64,000 nt of DNA, from positions 2,108,001 through 2,172,000 of the forward strand of contig CM046863.1 in the NCBI GenBank assembly GCA_025617745.1, written 5' to 3'. Source of the DNA: Heliocidaris erythrogramma. Lineage: Eukaryota; Echinodermata; Echinoidea; Camarodonta; Echinometridae. The notes beneath the pieces are model-generated. The model worked only from the letters and a program-made list of their open reading frames with translations. It had not been told where the DNA came from and ran no database searches. A program made the translations under genes and the position numbers. Every line of letters starts with the position of its first letter. The first letter of the stretch is position 1. Positions 23,080-33,720 of the stretch are shown here, piece by piece.

Positions 23080-23110
23080 TTGATCTGAAAGAGAAAGATA
23101 ATGCAATAAA
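23080..23110 (-). other. Predicted 3' splice site upstream of the large ORF
   Basis: On the minus strand a pyrimidine tract (TTATCTTTCTCTTTCAG) ends with AG at 23085-23086, followed by ATCAA and the ATG at 23077. This implies at least one upstream non-coding or short coding exon at higher coordinates, which was not identified. Confidence 0.55.
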
Positions 23111-23236
23111 TTATAATTGTTTCGATAATTGTTATTCATTATTATTGTTATCATTATTTTCTTTTATTATCATTATTATTGTTATGGACTTTAATAATAT
23201 CATCACAGATAGTTATTATTCTAACAGTCCAAACAG

Positions 23237-23468
23237 CAGCAGTGGATCCAGGCTTGACCAGTAAGGGGAGGGGGCGGAATGAGCTCTAATTGGGGCTCAC
23301 TTTTTCTTCACACCCTCCCCCCCCCCCCCCCCTTGACGTCAGGGAGGGTCCCCCCCCCCAAAAAAAAAAAGAAGAAAAAAAAATTGTACACACTTTTCTA
23401 TTGTCTTTTTAAAAAATGTCACATTATTTCCTGGGGGGGGGGGGGTCCGGGCCCCTGGATCTGCCACT
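23237..23468. mobile_element. hAT-like short element remnant
   Basis: The left end 'cagcagtggatccagg' and right end 'cctggatctgccacta' resemble the CAGTGGCGGATCC-type ends of the intact element at 50886-51235. The interior is poly-C, poly-A and poly-G. No clean duplication is visible, so it may be truncated or rearranged. Confidence 0.4.
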
Positions 23469-24640
23469 ACCAAACAGGGCCCCTCCCGCCACCCCGCAAA
23501 AGTAAATTAAAAAAAAAAGGAAAATGTCAACTGTTTTTGGAGCTGGTAACCTTATTTTTCTTGCTTGCTTGTCAAATTTTGAGGAGGTAAAAGTTGACCC
23601 TTTCTAATTCCATCATGGCCATGGTCGACTGTTTTTGTTGACAAAAAATTTTTTTTCACTTTTTGACCCCTCTCTCTCTCCAAAAAAAATGTACCGGCTT
23701 GCCAAAATAAATTATGGTCTTCAGGCTAGGAATTATAGTTCATACTTACATGCACTATGATTTCCAGGACAAAAGATATTGTTCTTCAAGATCTCCAAAA
23801 CTTGTCTCTCTGACTGTATATGCCCATGCTCTCACTAGAAAAGCTTGACGTGTATCCAGTGACAAAATGGCTCACTTCTCAAGGCTCTACATTGTAGACA
23901 AGTGCAAACAGAACAAATTTGATTGTTTACAGAAAAAAAATGAACTTAAATTAGTTCAAACTTTTCATAAAGTTGCTAATAATATTGGAGTTATTGAAAC
24001 ACTTTTCTATTGTCTTTTAAAAAATGTCACATTATTTCCTGTGGGGGGGGGGGGGGTCCGGGCCCCTGGATCTGCCACTACCAAACAGGGCCCCTCCCGC
24101 CACCCCGCAAAAGTAAATTAAAAAAAAAGAAAATGTCAACTGTTTTTGGAGCTGGTAACCTTATTTTTCTTGCTTGCTTGTCAAATTTTGAGGAGGTAAA
24201 AGTCGACCCTTTCTAATTCCATCATGGCCATGGTCGACCGTTTTTGTTGACAAAAACCAACTTTTTCACTTTTTGACCCCTCTCTCTCTCTCCAAAAAAA
24301 AATGTACCGGCTTGCCAAAATAAATTATGGTCTTCAGGCTAGGAATTATTAACAATTCAACATGTGTTGATGATAGTTCATACTTACATGCACTACGATT
24401 TCCAGGACAAAAGATATTGTTCTTCAAAATCTCCAAAACTTGTCTCTCTGACTGTATATGCCCATGCTCTCACTAGAAAAGCTTGATGTGTATCCAGTGA
24501 CAAAATGGCTCACTTCTCAAGGCTCTACATTGTAGACAAGTGCAAACAGAACAAATTTGATTGTTTACAGAAAAAAATGAACTTAAATTAGTTCAAACTT
24601 TTCATAAAGTTGCTAATAATATTGGAGTTATTGAAACACA
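23389..24640. repeat. Tandem segmental duplication, two ~610-bp copies
   Basis: Copy 1 (about 23389-23995) and copy 2 (about 24000-24640) share 'cttttctattgtctttt', 'gggcccctggatctgccact', 'ggagctggtaacc' and 'gtgtatccagtgacaaaatg' in order, with few differences. Copy 2 contains a short insertion near 24350. No gene lies inside. Confidence 0.9.
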
Positions 24641-27265
24641 GTGAAACACAGTTTTCCTTTTTATCATTTTTTTTCCACAAAGTGCTAATTACATTGGAGT
24701 CATTGAAGCAATTTGTAAAAATCATTATATACCATGCTCAATTTATAAAATATCAAATAAACTGAATCAACTGCATTTTTGTTGCCTTGTCCAGCATATT
24801 GAAATTCAAAAGGGCAAGCATTATGTTTGTGAAGATATTTCAAATTTATCCATTAGTGAATTTAATATGTTGAAATACCTCATTGCAACAAATTCAAGCA
24901 CAAAGCAGCATTTTGAACTCAAGAGATGGAATTAAAAAATTTCTCTGGGTGGCCATACTGAAATTACCAATTCTGTTCCAAATATTCATGACGTTACAAT
25001 AAATGGTATATTCTTCAATTAAATCATCAACAAGAGAATCAATAAACAATTATGTTCAATGCCTGTGTAAATTAAGAATTCATCGATGTATAAACATAGG
25101 TAGAAAGTATGGAACATTTGAATATTATATTCATTCCATATTTCATTTTAATTTCCACTCACCTGCAATAATGAAGCTTCATTTTGTTTCACTGGAGACC
25201 AGCATGCAAAGCCCTTAATTGTCTTCTCCATGGGCTACACCAAATCTAAAAAAGATAAAACAATAAGACAAATCAAAGGGATGCATAGACTGCTACTTGG
25301 ACAGTGAACATATATGAAATATTTTGTTCTTGTTTTTTTGTTTTTTGTTTTGTTTTTTTACTTGTGATTACTCATTCTGGTAAAACTTGGATATGATATG
25401 TGTACCCCGCAAAATAATCTATTGGCCTAATACAAAAATACAAAACTTGCCTGGGGCCATTCTAAAAAAAATGGACTTTCAATAAAAGCAAGGCAAGGAG
25501 AAGAAGAAGAGGAAGAAGAATAAGCAGAAGAAGAAGAATAAGCAGAAGAAGAAGTAGAAGAAGAAGAAGGAGAAGAAGAAAAAAGAAGAAAATAAAGGAT
25601 AAGAATAACAGAAGATGTTAGTTCACTTTTTTGAATGATATCAACGTATGACCCAAATTCTAAAACTGGGTGTATCAGAAAAAAAATAATTTAATGTCTT
25701 TTCCGGATAAAAACATAAAATCAGTGACAAGAAAAATCAGATCTCTTGAAATACATCCTGCTTATATTCATATGGAACTTTGATGGTCTTTCTAGGACCA
25801 CACATCACTGAACACCATTGTTTTTAGAACATACACAGCTGACACAATCGTGACAAAGAACAATAAAAAATCAACAAAATAAGAAAATTAAAAACCTCAC
25901 CACTTCTTCACGTCATACAATCTGTGTTTTTCTTTACATTTAAGAACATTCAATTCAGACACATAATTTTTTTTTTAAAGTAATGTTGACAAAGCAAATG
26001 CACAATTCCATTGTTCTAGGGTACACACTCAAAATTTGCCTATCGATGTGCAGTGGAAATGAACCTTCTGCTACTTTGCACTACTTTTTTTTGGAATAGT
26101 ATTCAGTAATGCTTGGTCATAATAACCTAATTAAGGTATTTTCGGAATGCTAATAGGTCATATTTTCAAGAATTAATAGTTTCATAATTATTTATTTGAT
26201 AATTTTCTTACTAACAATCATGAAAGTTTGGTTTCCTTTTTGAGACACATCGTAAAATCATACTCATAGCTTCAGATGTTTAAAAAAAGGAAAACACATG
26301 AGTGCTTTTGCACACTTACAAATCAGATTTCGATTTTAAAAAAATAATTAAAAAAAAAACCATGATAATCTTAGTGATCACAACACAAGTGTATTCTTAA
26401 GATTTTTTTTCCAATTTGGATCGGCCATTTCAAAAGTAAGATTAAAAATATTTGTGCTTTCATAAAGAAAATTTTAAGGATTCCTGCCTTTTTCCCCCAC
26501 AGATGTGCTTTTTTACCACCTTGTTATAAGTGTCCCTTCATTCACTTGGTCTGGTACCGTAGACTAATTATCTAAACTGTACAAAGCATGTAAAATTGTG
26601 ATAACTGTTTTGATATTATTCTGAATACTTCACCCATGCATTATTTTCATCAAGTAATTAGATAAATGGAACAATTTATAATGGAATTATAAAAGAACAA
26701 TGTTTTTGATTAGGAAAAAATAATGATAGACCTCCCCTCCCTTACAGTTACATATTATAACACCAAACTCAACATGTGGGACTAAATAGAAAATTCTATC
26801 AAAATAATTTCACAAAAATCATTTTATTTCATTGTTCTCTCAGCCAAACATCTTTGTTCACAGAGTCAATGTAATAAATTAAATAATTTTCTAAGTATAT
26901 GAAATATAAAGGTAACTTACCATCATAAAATGGTGGACTTGAAGAACTTTATTGTCATACTCTGCAGGGTGAGTTGCTTAGAAATATGAAGGCTCCTTAA
27001 CTTTTAGCCAATCACGCGCGAGTATTCAGAGGGGAATCCCCATTTATACTCTTTGCTAGTCTTTGTATTCAGACAGCTTATATTGGATTTTTTATTGGAT
27101 TTTGCCCCCAAAGGATCTTTATATTCACAAAGCTTCTCATTTAGATTTGCTGTCCTAGCTCATCCACATTTCTTCGATTAACAATCAAAATGGCAGTACA
27201 AAGGTTTTGCCACCTCTTGTGGTACCTATATCTGACTAAGGCCAAGGACTAGACCTTGGCCTATA
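24641..27265. other. No gene seen; AT-rich, polypurine tract at 25485-25600
   Basis: About 2.6 kb of AT-rich sequence between the duplication and the right array. The purine-only-like tract at 25485-25600 is made of GAAGAA and AAGCAG units and could form triplex DNA. If the 1,539-residue gene has 5' exons, they could lie here, but no exon is recognisable. Confidence 0.5.
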
Positions 27266-27269
27266 ATGA

Positions 27270-27900
27270 TGTTTAATTATTCATCATGGCGGCCGTATTG
27301 GAATTCAAGATTGCGGCCAACACAGTGGTCAAACCTATTGGAACTGGCATTTTTTGAATTCGTGATATCAAAATACCAGTGTGTACCGAATTTCAGTGCC
27401 ACAGGTCATTTAGAACTGAAGATAGGGATTATTAATGAATTGGCATGGCGGCCATTTTGCAATTCAAGATGGCGGCCGACCCGGTGGTCAGCTCGCTGGG
27501 GGCCGGCAATTTTTTCGAAATCATCACCCCCAAATACCCTTATTTGCCACATTTCCGTGCCACAGGTCTTGTAGAACTCGAGAAAATGATTTTTCATGAT
27601 TTTTCAATGGCGGCCATTTTGAAATTCAAGATGGTGGCCGACCCGGTGGTCAGCTCGCTGGGGGCCGGCAATTTTCGAAATCAGCACCCCAAAATACCTC
27701 TATATGCCAAATTTCTGTGCCACAGGTCTTGTAAAACTCGAGAAAACGGTTTTTAAAGATTTTCAATGGCGGCCATTTTGAAATTCAAGATGGCGGCCGA
27801 CCGGGTGGTCAGATCGCTGGGGGCCGGCAATTTTTGAAATCAGCGCCCCAAAATACCCCTGTATGCCAAATTTCATGCTTTCTGCCGGATTTGAGCATAA
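27270..27900 (-). repeat. Right array: ~160-bp tandem repeat inverted relative to 16480-17415
   Basis: Four units carry AAGATGGCGGCC or variants near 27313, 27471, 27633 and 27792, a spacing of 158-162. The outermost unit ends 'atgctttctgccgga', the reverse complement of the outer edge of the left array ('tccggcagaaagta'). The two arrays therefore face each other across 18.5-23.1 kb. Confidence 0.92.
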
Positions 27901-28222
27901 ATTTCACATATCTTACACACTATGATGTTTAATCAAGAAAAGGCGTTTAAAATGACAAATTTACGTTGGGTAAAAAACGTTGAAATATTGGTAGTTTTCA
28001 CAACCTATTATTTTGAGTAAATCACAGTTTTATGTTTCATTACGCCATACATGTGTGTATAATATCCTACTTTCAATTGTGTATTAATCAGGTTTATAAC
28101 TTGAAACTCAAAATAAATCTGATATCACTTGAAAAGTCTTAATCAGGTATTACATATTAGGTCAAAAAAATAAAAATCGTGATTTTTGACATTCTTTAAA
28201 ATTTTGAGCCCAAAATGGCATT
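27901..28222. repeat. Outer flank of the right array, shared with ~54330-54370
   Basis: 'gtttaatcaagaaaaggcg' and 'aaatttacgttgggtaaa' near 27928-27975 recur, in the opposite strand sense, at about 54333-54372. The rest of the segment is AT-rich with no gene. Confidence 0.65.
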
Positions 28223-28223
28223 T

Positions 28224-28860
28224 TTAGGCAAAAATGCGCGTGGCATCCGCCCGTACGTTATTCGTCAGTATTTTGCAAGACTTTAAGCATGAACGCCGAG
28301 CATTACCCAAAAATGCCGTCCAAAGTAAAAAAAATCTTCTTGGCTGGTCTACTATTACCCACGAAAAAACATTTTCTAAACCTTTTGTTAGCTTTCGCTC
28401 TACTTCTGCAACACTTCTTCCGTTAACTGTTAGAGTGGTGTCGTCGGCATACATATCAACAATACCTTCATCAATACATTTTGAGGAACTTGAAGTGGTC
28501 CCTAAAAAAAACCCCGTCTGTTCTCGGTTAGACAGATATGATACAAACCACTGAACACTCCTATCAGAACAGCCAATGGCTTTCAGTTTATGTAACAGAA
28601 TATCGTGATCAACAGTGTCAAATGCTTTCCTCAAATCAATGAAAGCAACACCTGTTAATTCATTGTTATCAAAATTCAATGACCATTGGTTAACTAATTT
28701 CATAAGAGCTGTTGCAGTAGAGTGAAGGGGACGAAAACCTGATTGGTTAGCACACAATATTTCATATTTGTCGAGAAAATCACATAGTTGGAAATGCACA
28801 GCTTTTTTCTAGAATCTTGCTTACTACGGATAATATCGATATTGGTCTGTAATTACTGGG
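28224..28860 (-). pseudogene. CR1/L2-type LINE ORF2, reverse-transcriptase fragment (broken)
   Basis: Read on the minus strand, an NYRPISILSVVSKILEK block at about 28800-28855 leads into QSGFRPLHSTATAL, then the RT motif-A block FIDLRKAFDTVDH, then YADDTTL. These are standard non-LTR RT motifs. The region between EQTGFF and the YADD box is too short, so the block with the usual PQGS motif has been deleted. After VFSW the frame runs into unrelated sequence. The fragment belongs with the endonuclease and ORF1 pieces up to 33720. It cannot encode an active enzyme. Confidence 0.88.
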
Positions 28861-29680
28861 AGGCACGTATGCGCACCGCTGGCATTAGCCGGGCGCCGCC
28901 ATTTTGTGTCCTAAAATGTCACTTTTCGCGCGTGGGTACGTTCTTCACGTCTTCTCATCTTATGCATATTCATTTTTTCCCTGTCCGGCTGTCGAATGAA
29001 AACTTGGGTAGTCAATCTTACCTCTAGATTCAGTAAATCAAGCTCGTTCCAAACATATATAATTTGCCACTATTTGATGTCATAAAAATACAGCAAAATT
29101 GGCTTCAAAATAACCTTCATTGTCATATAATCGATTCATAAAATCATGCTTTATTATTTGTTGCCATGGTGATTTTTCAACGGTTTTCCAGCTATCAACA
29201 TATATTTATTTTTATTGTTTATCATCCACTCTTCAAATTGTTCATATGATTTTACAAGTCTTATTCGATAGTTTTTTTTTATTAGCCCCCAAAGTCGAGG
29301 TAGTTTCACCAACTTTCCTCTTTATTTTGACCGTCATCCGGAAATTCGTCGGAAATTACGCAATGCGGATACAAATTGCAGTGTGTGAGGTGATATTTCA
29401 TATTTTGGGATATTGCTAACGATTTAATAATAACTTTACGTCGATTTGACTTCATTTCGGTGGATTTTGAAGAGTTTGATATCACCGCATAAGCAGCAAT
29501 CCCCCATTTCTATCGAGACATGTATTGGCCGTACGCCGCCTGCATTGGGGTAGCAAAAGTCCGATTTCCCGTAGCGAACGTTGCGTTTCATGCAGGATTC
29601 TGGGTCATGGACAATAAACATGCATCAACATTGGATATAAATTTATACTAAAATTCCATTCAAATGAGTTACATTTTCAA
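28861..29680. other. Unidentified sequence replacing part of the LINE
   Basis: About 820 bp separates the RT block from the LINE segment ending near 29680, where a continuous LINE would have the RT N-terminal part. The right part near 28865-28950 is CpG-rich. No protein family and no terminal repeats were recognised; it could be an insertion or the result of a deletion and rearrangement. Confidence 0.45.
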
Positions 29681-30054
29681 AAGACGGCAACTTATTCCAT
29701 CATCACCTGTTGCTTTATTTCTTTTAAAACAAATGCGTTCGTGACTTACTGAAGCTCAAACTTTTCTTCAGTATTAGCTAGCTCATTTTCTTCTAGAATG
29801 ATTTCAGCGTGTTTTGGGATATCGCGCGTAATATTTTGAGCACAAGTAACAGAATATTCATTAAATGTTTGTGCAATACCTTTGTCATCAGTAATTTTGG
29901 TCCCATTCACGTCTAGGCTGCTGGGTAAGACATGATTGGATTTAGGAATAATGTGCTTGATACTCTGCCACATTTTTTTGCTATTCCCTTTACTCATATC
30001 TATCTGAGAACTGTGATAATTTCTTTTTTCTTTTTTCAGAAGATAATTCACCTT
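29680..30054 (-). pseudogene. LINE ORF2 middle segment (between endonuclease and RT)
   Basis: Minus-strand frames give LLKKEKRNYHSSQIDMSKGN, then KKMWQSIKHIIPKSN, then a stretch ending EEKFELQ, a stop and VTNAFVLKEIKQQ. This is the usual linker between the endonuclease and RT of CR1/L2 LINEs. It continues the frame that breaks off in NKVNY at 31728, so both pieces were one before the 30055-31715 insertion. Confidence 0.75.
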
Positions 30055-30137
30055 TGTAAACAAATTTTTAGGCATTTTACTCCCAGTGTAAAGATCGTAT
30101 GCTCGATCTGTAATGAAAAACACAAGTCAGAAAAAAT

Positions 30138-30211
30138 TGGAACCAGCGGGATTCGAACCTGTCATCTACTGCTTGCCGGGCAGCGACTTAACCACCAGGC
30201 TATTCTGGTTC
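30138..30211 (-). repeat. tRNA-like sequence (SINE head), copy 1
   Basis: Read on the minus strand: a perfect 7-bp acceptor pair GAACCAG/CTGGTTC, an A-box-like TAGCCTGGTGG, a B box GGTTCGAATCC and a genomic CCA. The anticodon arm does not form a standard 5-bp stem with a 7-nt loop, and the T stem has mismatches. A tRNA-derived repeat is therefore more likely than a working tRNA gene. Confidence 0.7.
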
Positions 30212-30476
30212 ACGGCCAAGTCACGATGAACTGGAATCAAATACCCAAGATCCTCTTCTTTCTGACTCATTAATATTCAAACGGTCCGCCGTGGACAATG
30301 GTTATTAAACGAAGAAGCTTGATGGGAGGAATTTAATTTGTAAACAAATTTTTAGGCATTTTACTCCCAGTGTTAAAGATCGTATGCTCGATCTGTAATG
30401 AAAAACACAAGTCAGAAAAAATTGGAACCAGCGGGATTCGAACCTGTCATCTACTGCTTGCCGGGCAGCGACTTAA

Positions 30477-31122
30477 AGGGAAATTAACCTCAGCGTATGA
30501 ATTAGCTTATTTTGAATGGTGTAGTATATGCCTCTTATTTGATACATGCAATTTCATGTAAAAACACAGGATATAGATATAAATCACTATTTTCCAGCCA
30601 AGTTATCGTCTGCTAGCAATAATAAGGGGGCTGCCATTACTTTATGTGTACACGAACATATTTTTCATCCCAAGTAAAATTTCCTTCATCGTTAACTTGT
30701 AATTGATTTTTAGAGGACAAATATATATTAGATAAAGTCACATATTCTGAAATGTAAGTTTAGTTTTATATATTTTTTAAAAGGTCTTAATTTGTTCATA
30801 AAAAATATACTTCATAAAAAATATACGTCAAGGACGGAGAATTGACGTCAAGGACGGAGACAATCGTAACAATACCAAAACAAAGCGAGGAATCTGCTTT
30901 ACAGGATGGCTATTAGAACTCATGGGTCGTCAATTATCTAGGCCCATGGCCAATAACAATCGTAATACAATCAGAACAAAGCGACGTATCTGTTGTAAAG
31001 GTAGGCTATTATCAATGCATATGGTACCTAATGATCCTTGTCATGCACAAAATGGCAGCCTCCATGGAAAGACGTAGCAGACAATAGGTGCATCTAGAAT
31101 ATCACGTGGGGTTAATTGTCCT
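30477..31122. mobile_element. TTAA-target TIR element, 646 bp, inserted in tRNA-like copy 2
   Basis: The ends are 'agggaaattaacctc' and 'ggggttaattgtcct', flanked by TTAA at 30473-30476 and 31123-31126. The element splits a tRNA-like copy: the left part starts near 30423 and the right part resumes at 31127 with 'ccaccaggctattct'. The TIRs match those at 39669/48211 and 63030/63932. TTAA duplication is typical of piggyBac-type and Kolobok-type transposases. No coding capacity. Confidence 0.85.
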
Positions 31123-31277
31123 TTAACCACCAGGCTATTCTGTTTCACGATGAAACTGGAATCAAATACCCAAGATCCTCTTCTTTCTGACTCATTAATA
31201 TTCAAACGGTCCGCCGTAGACAATGGTTGTAAACGAAGAAGCTTGATGGGAGGAATTTAATTTGTAAACAAATTTTT

Positions 31278-31314
31278 AGATGACAGATGACAGGTTCGAA
31301 TCCCGCTGGTTCCA
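31278..31314 (+). repeat. Truncated tRNA-like 3' end
   Basis: Only the B-box side remains ('caggttcgaatcccgctgg'), fused to 'gtaaacaaatttttaga'. It marks a rearrangement junction inside the composite insertion. Confidence 0.65.
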
Positions 31315-31525
31315 ATTTTTTCTGACTTGTGTTTTTCATTACAGATCGAGCATACGATCTTTAACACTGGGAGTAAAATGCCTAAAAATTTGTTTACAAA
31401 TTAAATTCCTCCCATCAAGCTTCTTCGTTTACAACCATTGTCTACGGCGGACCGTTTGAATATTAATGAGTCAGAAAGAAGAGGATCTTGGGTATTTGAT
31501 TCCAGTTTCATCGTGACTTGGCCGT

Positions 31526-31599
31526 GAACCAGAATAGCCTGGTGGTTAAGTCGCTGCCCGGCAAGCAGTAGATGACAGGTTCGAATCCCGCTGGTTCCA
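31526..31599 (+). repeat. tRNA-like sequence (SINE head), inverted copy
   Basis: An almost exact inverted copy of 30138-30211, with the same A-box-like and B-box sequences and CCA end. It lies in the right half of the hairpin-like composite. Confidence 0.7.
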
Positions 31600-31727
31600 A
31601 TTTTTTCTGACTTGTGTTTTTCATTACAGATCGAGCATACGATCTTTAACACTGGGAGTAAAATGCCTAAAAATTTGTTTACAAATTAAATTCCTCCCAT
31701 CAAGCTTCTTCGTTTATAATTCACCTT

Positions 31728-32560
31728 GTTCTTCAGTTCTTTGTACCTAGCCCATGATGTGTCACCACCTTTCTTAAGCGCCACATCATGGGCATGATCT
31801 CTTTCACGCATTGTTTCAATTATATCGTCATTAATCCAAGGGCAGGCATTATTTTGTCTTCTTTTTTCACATAACGGCATATGTTTACCAACAACATGCA
31901 TAAATAATTTATGCCACGTCTCCCATGCAATGTCAATATCATTTTTACATATGATCTCCATGGAATTTTTTGAAGATCATATAGAAAATCTGTGAGATCG
32001 AGGTTTTTTAGCGAATTTAGCAGATTTGCGCTTAGGGGATTTTCTATTATTATTGAAACTTCTCACAGTATAGACCAGATAATGATCACTAATGCTAGTC
32101 TTAAAAACACCAGTCTCAGAAAACAACTCGGGATTAGTGACAAAAATCAAGTCAATGATTGAGCACGTATTTTGAGTTATACGGGTAGGCATGTCAACCA
32201 ATTGCTTAAGACCATATAACTCAAATAGGAATTGTAATTTTTCTGCATTTGTATCTCTTTTATCACTGACAAAACTACAGTTAAAATCTCCCAAAATAGC
32301 ACAACTAATATTTTAAGACATTACTTTTGAAAGGCATGTATCAAATTTCTCAAAATAATCTATCGTCGCATTCGGTGGCCTATACATTGAACCTACCAAT
32401 ATAGGAGGTTTGTGGGGATGACAGAGCTCCAGCCACAAACATTCTAAGTCATTACTGTTTAAATCATGCCTTTGCTTGAAATCATACTTATTGGATACGT
32501 ACATAGCAACGCCACCGCCATGTCTGTTTCGGTCTTTACGAAGCATTCCAAAGCCATCTA
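31728..32560 (-). pseudogene. LINE ORF2 endonuclease domain (broken)
   Basis: From high to low coordinates: RKDRNRHGGGVAMYVSN, a WLEL-to-GSMYRPPN block, GDFNCSF (about 32280), a TRITQN-to-IDLIF block and SDHYLVY, then a C-terminal linker ending YKELKNKVNY at 31728. GDFN and SDH are hallmarks of apurinic-type LINE endonucleases. In-frame stops lie near 32310 and 31975, and a frameshift near 32560 separates it from the N-terminal part at 32564-32800. Inactive. Confidence 0.85.
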
Positions 32561-32563
32561 TGT

Positions 32564-32874
32564 TTAGTTCAGAGTCAGGTATTGATGAGTCCCACAGTGT
32601 TTCATTAAAACTATATCAAAAGGCTCATTTTTAAGTAAGATTTTCAGCTCATCAATCTTATATATAAGACTGTGAATGTTTAAGTGAGAAAACTTAATGC
32701 CCCTTTGCTTTGATTTATTTACTAAATCCTTTAATTTGTCGGTATGTGACTTGTCGGTATCAAGATTTTCAGAACTGACATCAGTACTATTAAACGAAGG
32801 TGACTTTGGCATTACTTCAAAAGATCTGTCATGTTCATTCTTTTTGTTATTATCAATTAACTGTTCATGACCGA
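32564..32874 (-). pseudogene. LINE ORF2 N-terminal segment
   Basis: The minus frame gives KQRGIKFSHLNIHSLIYKID, then LKNEPFDIVLM, which is the first strand-and-helix part of the endonuclease domain, here without a normal ET(W/L) box at its end because of a frameshift. The N-terminal tail overlaps the end of ORF1, as is common in CR1-like LINEs. Confidence 0.75.
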
Positions 32875-33720
32875 TCAAACAACCTTGAGGTATTCGTACC
32901 ACTCCTCCTTGGTAGTTTTGAGCCGGGCCCTGTTGGATGCTTGGTGGAAATCCAGATCCTCTTCGTCATTAGTGGATGGATTTCTCTTCTGTTGTGTGAG
33001 GAAAGAACCATCTGACTTACCAGCAACCACCTCGGCAAACGATCTCAGCGGGGACCTCTGACCCATGGCTGGCGTGGGTGGTGCGGATGGGGCTCTGTTC
33101 TGTCCTCTCTCCGACCCGCACCCATAGATGCACCCATAGATGTGGCGTGAGATGTTACCTGCTAGGAGACGCAACCCAGATCTGTTAAGGTGGACCCCGT
33201 CTCTCCCGCGATGTTGCCTGTCGTTGATGTGTGCGTTGTTGATGAATCCCCAGTTGTTCTGCCGAGCAGCTGACTCCATCAGTCGGTTGATCTTATCGAC
33301 TCGCCTCCTCTCATCTACACTCTCCCACCTCCGATGTATGATATAGGAGATGGTTACTAAGAATCCTTCAGCAACGACTGACTCGCACAGGAAAGCCATC
33401 TGATCTGCAACACTCCTAGCACTCTCAGCTAAGCTGTTTGTGCCTGCGTGGATAATGATTTCACCACCGGGCTTTAAAATAGCAAAGGGTGACGAGGAAG
33501 CAATTTCTTTTACCAAGGCACCAGGCTTAGATACGCAGGCCACTCTCTTGACGTTCTTCCAGGACAAACGCTCGCCGTTGATGTTCTTCACCATGGAGTC
33601 GCCGACCAAAATAACGTGATAACTTGAGGTCTTCTTCAGATCCTGACGGCGTTGCCGATGTCGTTCCAGCTGTTTGCGATGCCGCTCTCTATATTGCATT
33701 AACTGATCCTCCGTCGACAT
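32875..33720 (-). CDS. LINE ORF1 with SGNH-hydrolase (esterase) domain
   Basis: 281 residues, intact, ATG at 33718-33720. The N-terminus is basic and coiled-coil-like (~10-30). The SGNH/GDSL motifs are in order: GDS at 40-42 (Ser nucleophile), AGTN at 92-95 (block III), and D174-x2-H177 in RDGVHLN (block V). Esterase-type ORF1 proteins are known from CR1/L2-clade LINEs, where they are thought to bind RNA or membranes. The C-terminal ~90 residues are polar and overlap the ORF2 N-terminal region by about 28 bases. Its neighbours at lower coordinates are the broken ORF2 pieces of the same element. It is unclear whether it is still expressed. Confidence 0.85.
   Translation of the reverse strand: MSTEDQLMQYRERHRKQLERHRQRRQDLKKTSSYHVILVGDSMVKNINGERLSWKNVKRVACVSKPGALVKEIASSSPFAILKPGGEIIIHAGTNSLAESARSVADQMAFLCESVVAEGFLVTISYIIHRRWESVDERRRVDKINRLMESAARQNNWGFINNAHINDRQHRGRDGVHLNRSGLRLLAGNISRHIYGCIYGCGSERGQNRAPSAPPTPAMGQRSPLRSFAEVVAGKSDGSFLTQQKRNPSTNDEEDLDFHQASNRARLKTTKEEWYEYLKVV

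Larger units (their letters stand above)
30055..31715. mobile_element. Composite insertion of tRNA-like repeat units with 12-bp target duplication
   Basis: The insertion splits a LINE and is flanked by ATAATTCACCTT at 30043-30054 and 31716-31727. Inside, a ~290-bp unit occurs twice in direct order (30055-30339, and 30340-31261 interrupted by a TTAA element), then as a partial and a full inverted copy (31262-31400, 31401-31715). Each full unit has a tRNA-like body, 'cattacagatcgagcatacg', 'actgggagtaaaatgcc' and 'cccatcaagcttcttcg'. The two halves form a large imperfect hairpin. Confidence 0.8.

Noticed and set aside
18449..23264. Plus-strand frames opposite the large minus-strand ORF
   Set aside because: They are shadows of the 1,539-residue coding sequence with no motifs of their own.
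25485..25600. Coding Lys/Glu-rich exon
   Set aside because: It is a GAA/AAG simple repeat interrupted by stops in relevant frames.
30138..30211. A working tRNA gene
   Set aside because: Acceptor pairing and B box are good, but the anticodon arm does not fold normally and several copies sit inside a repeat; a tRNA-derived repeat explains it better.
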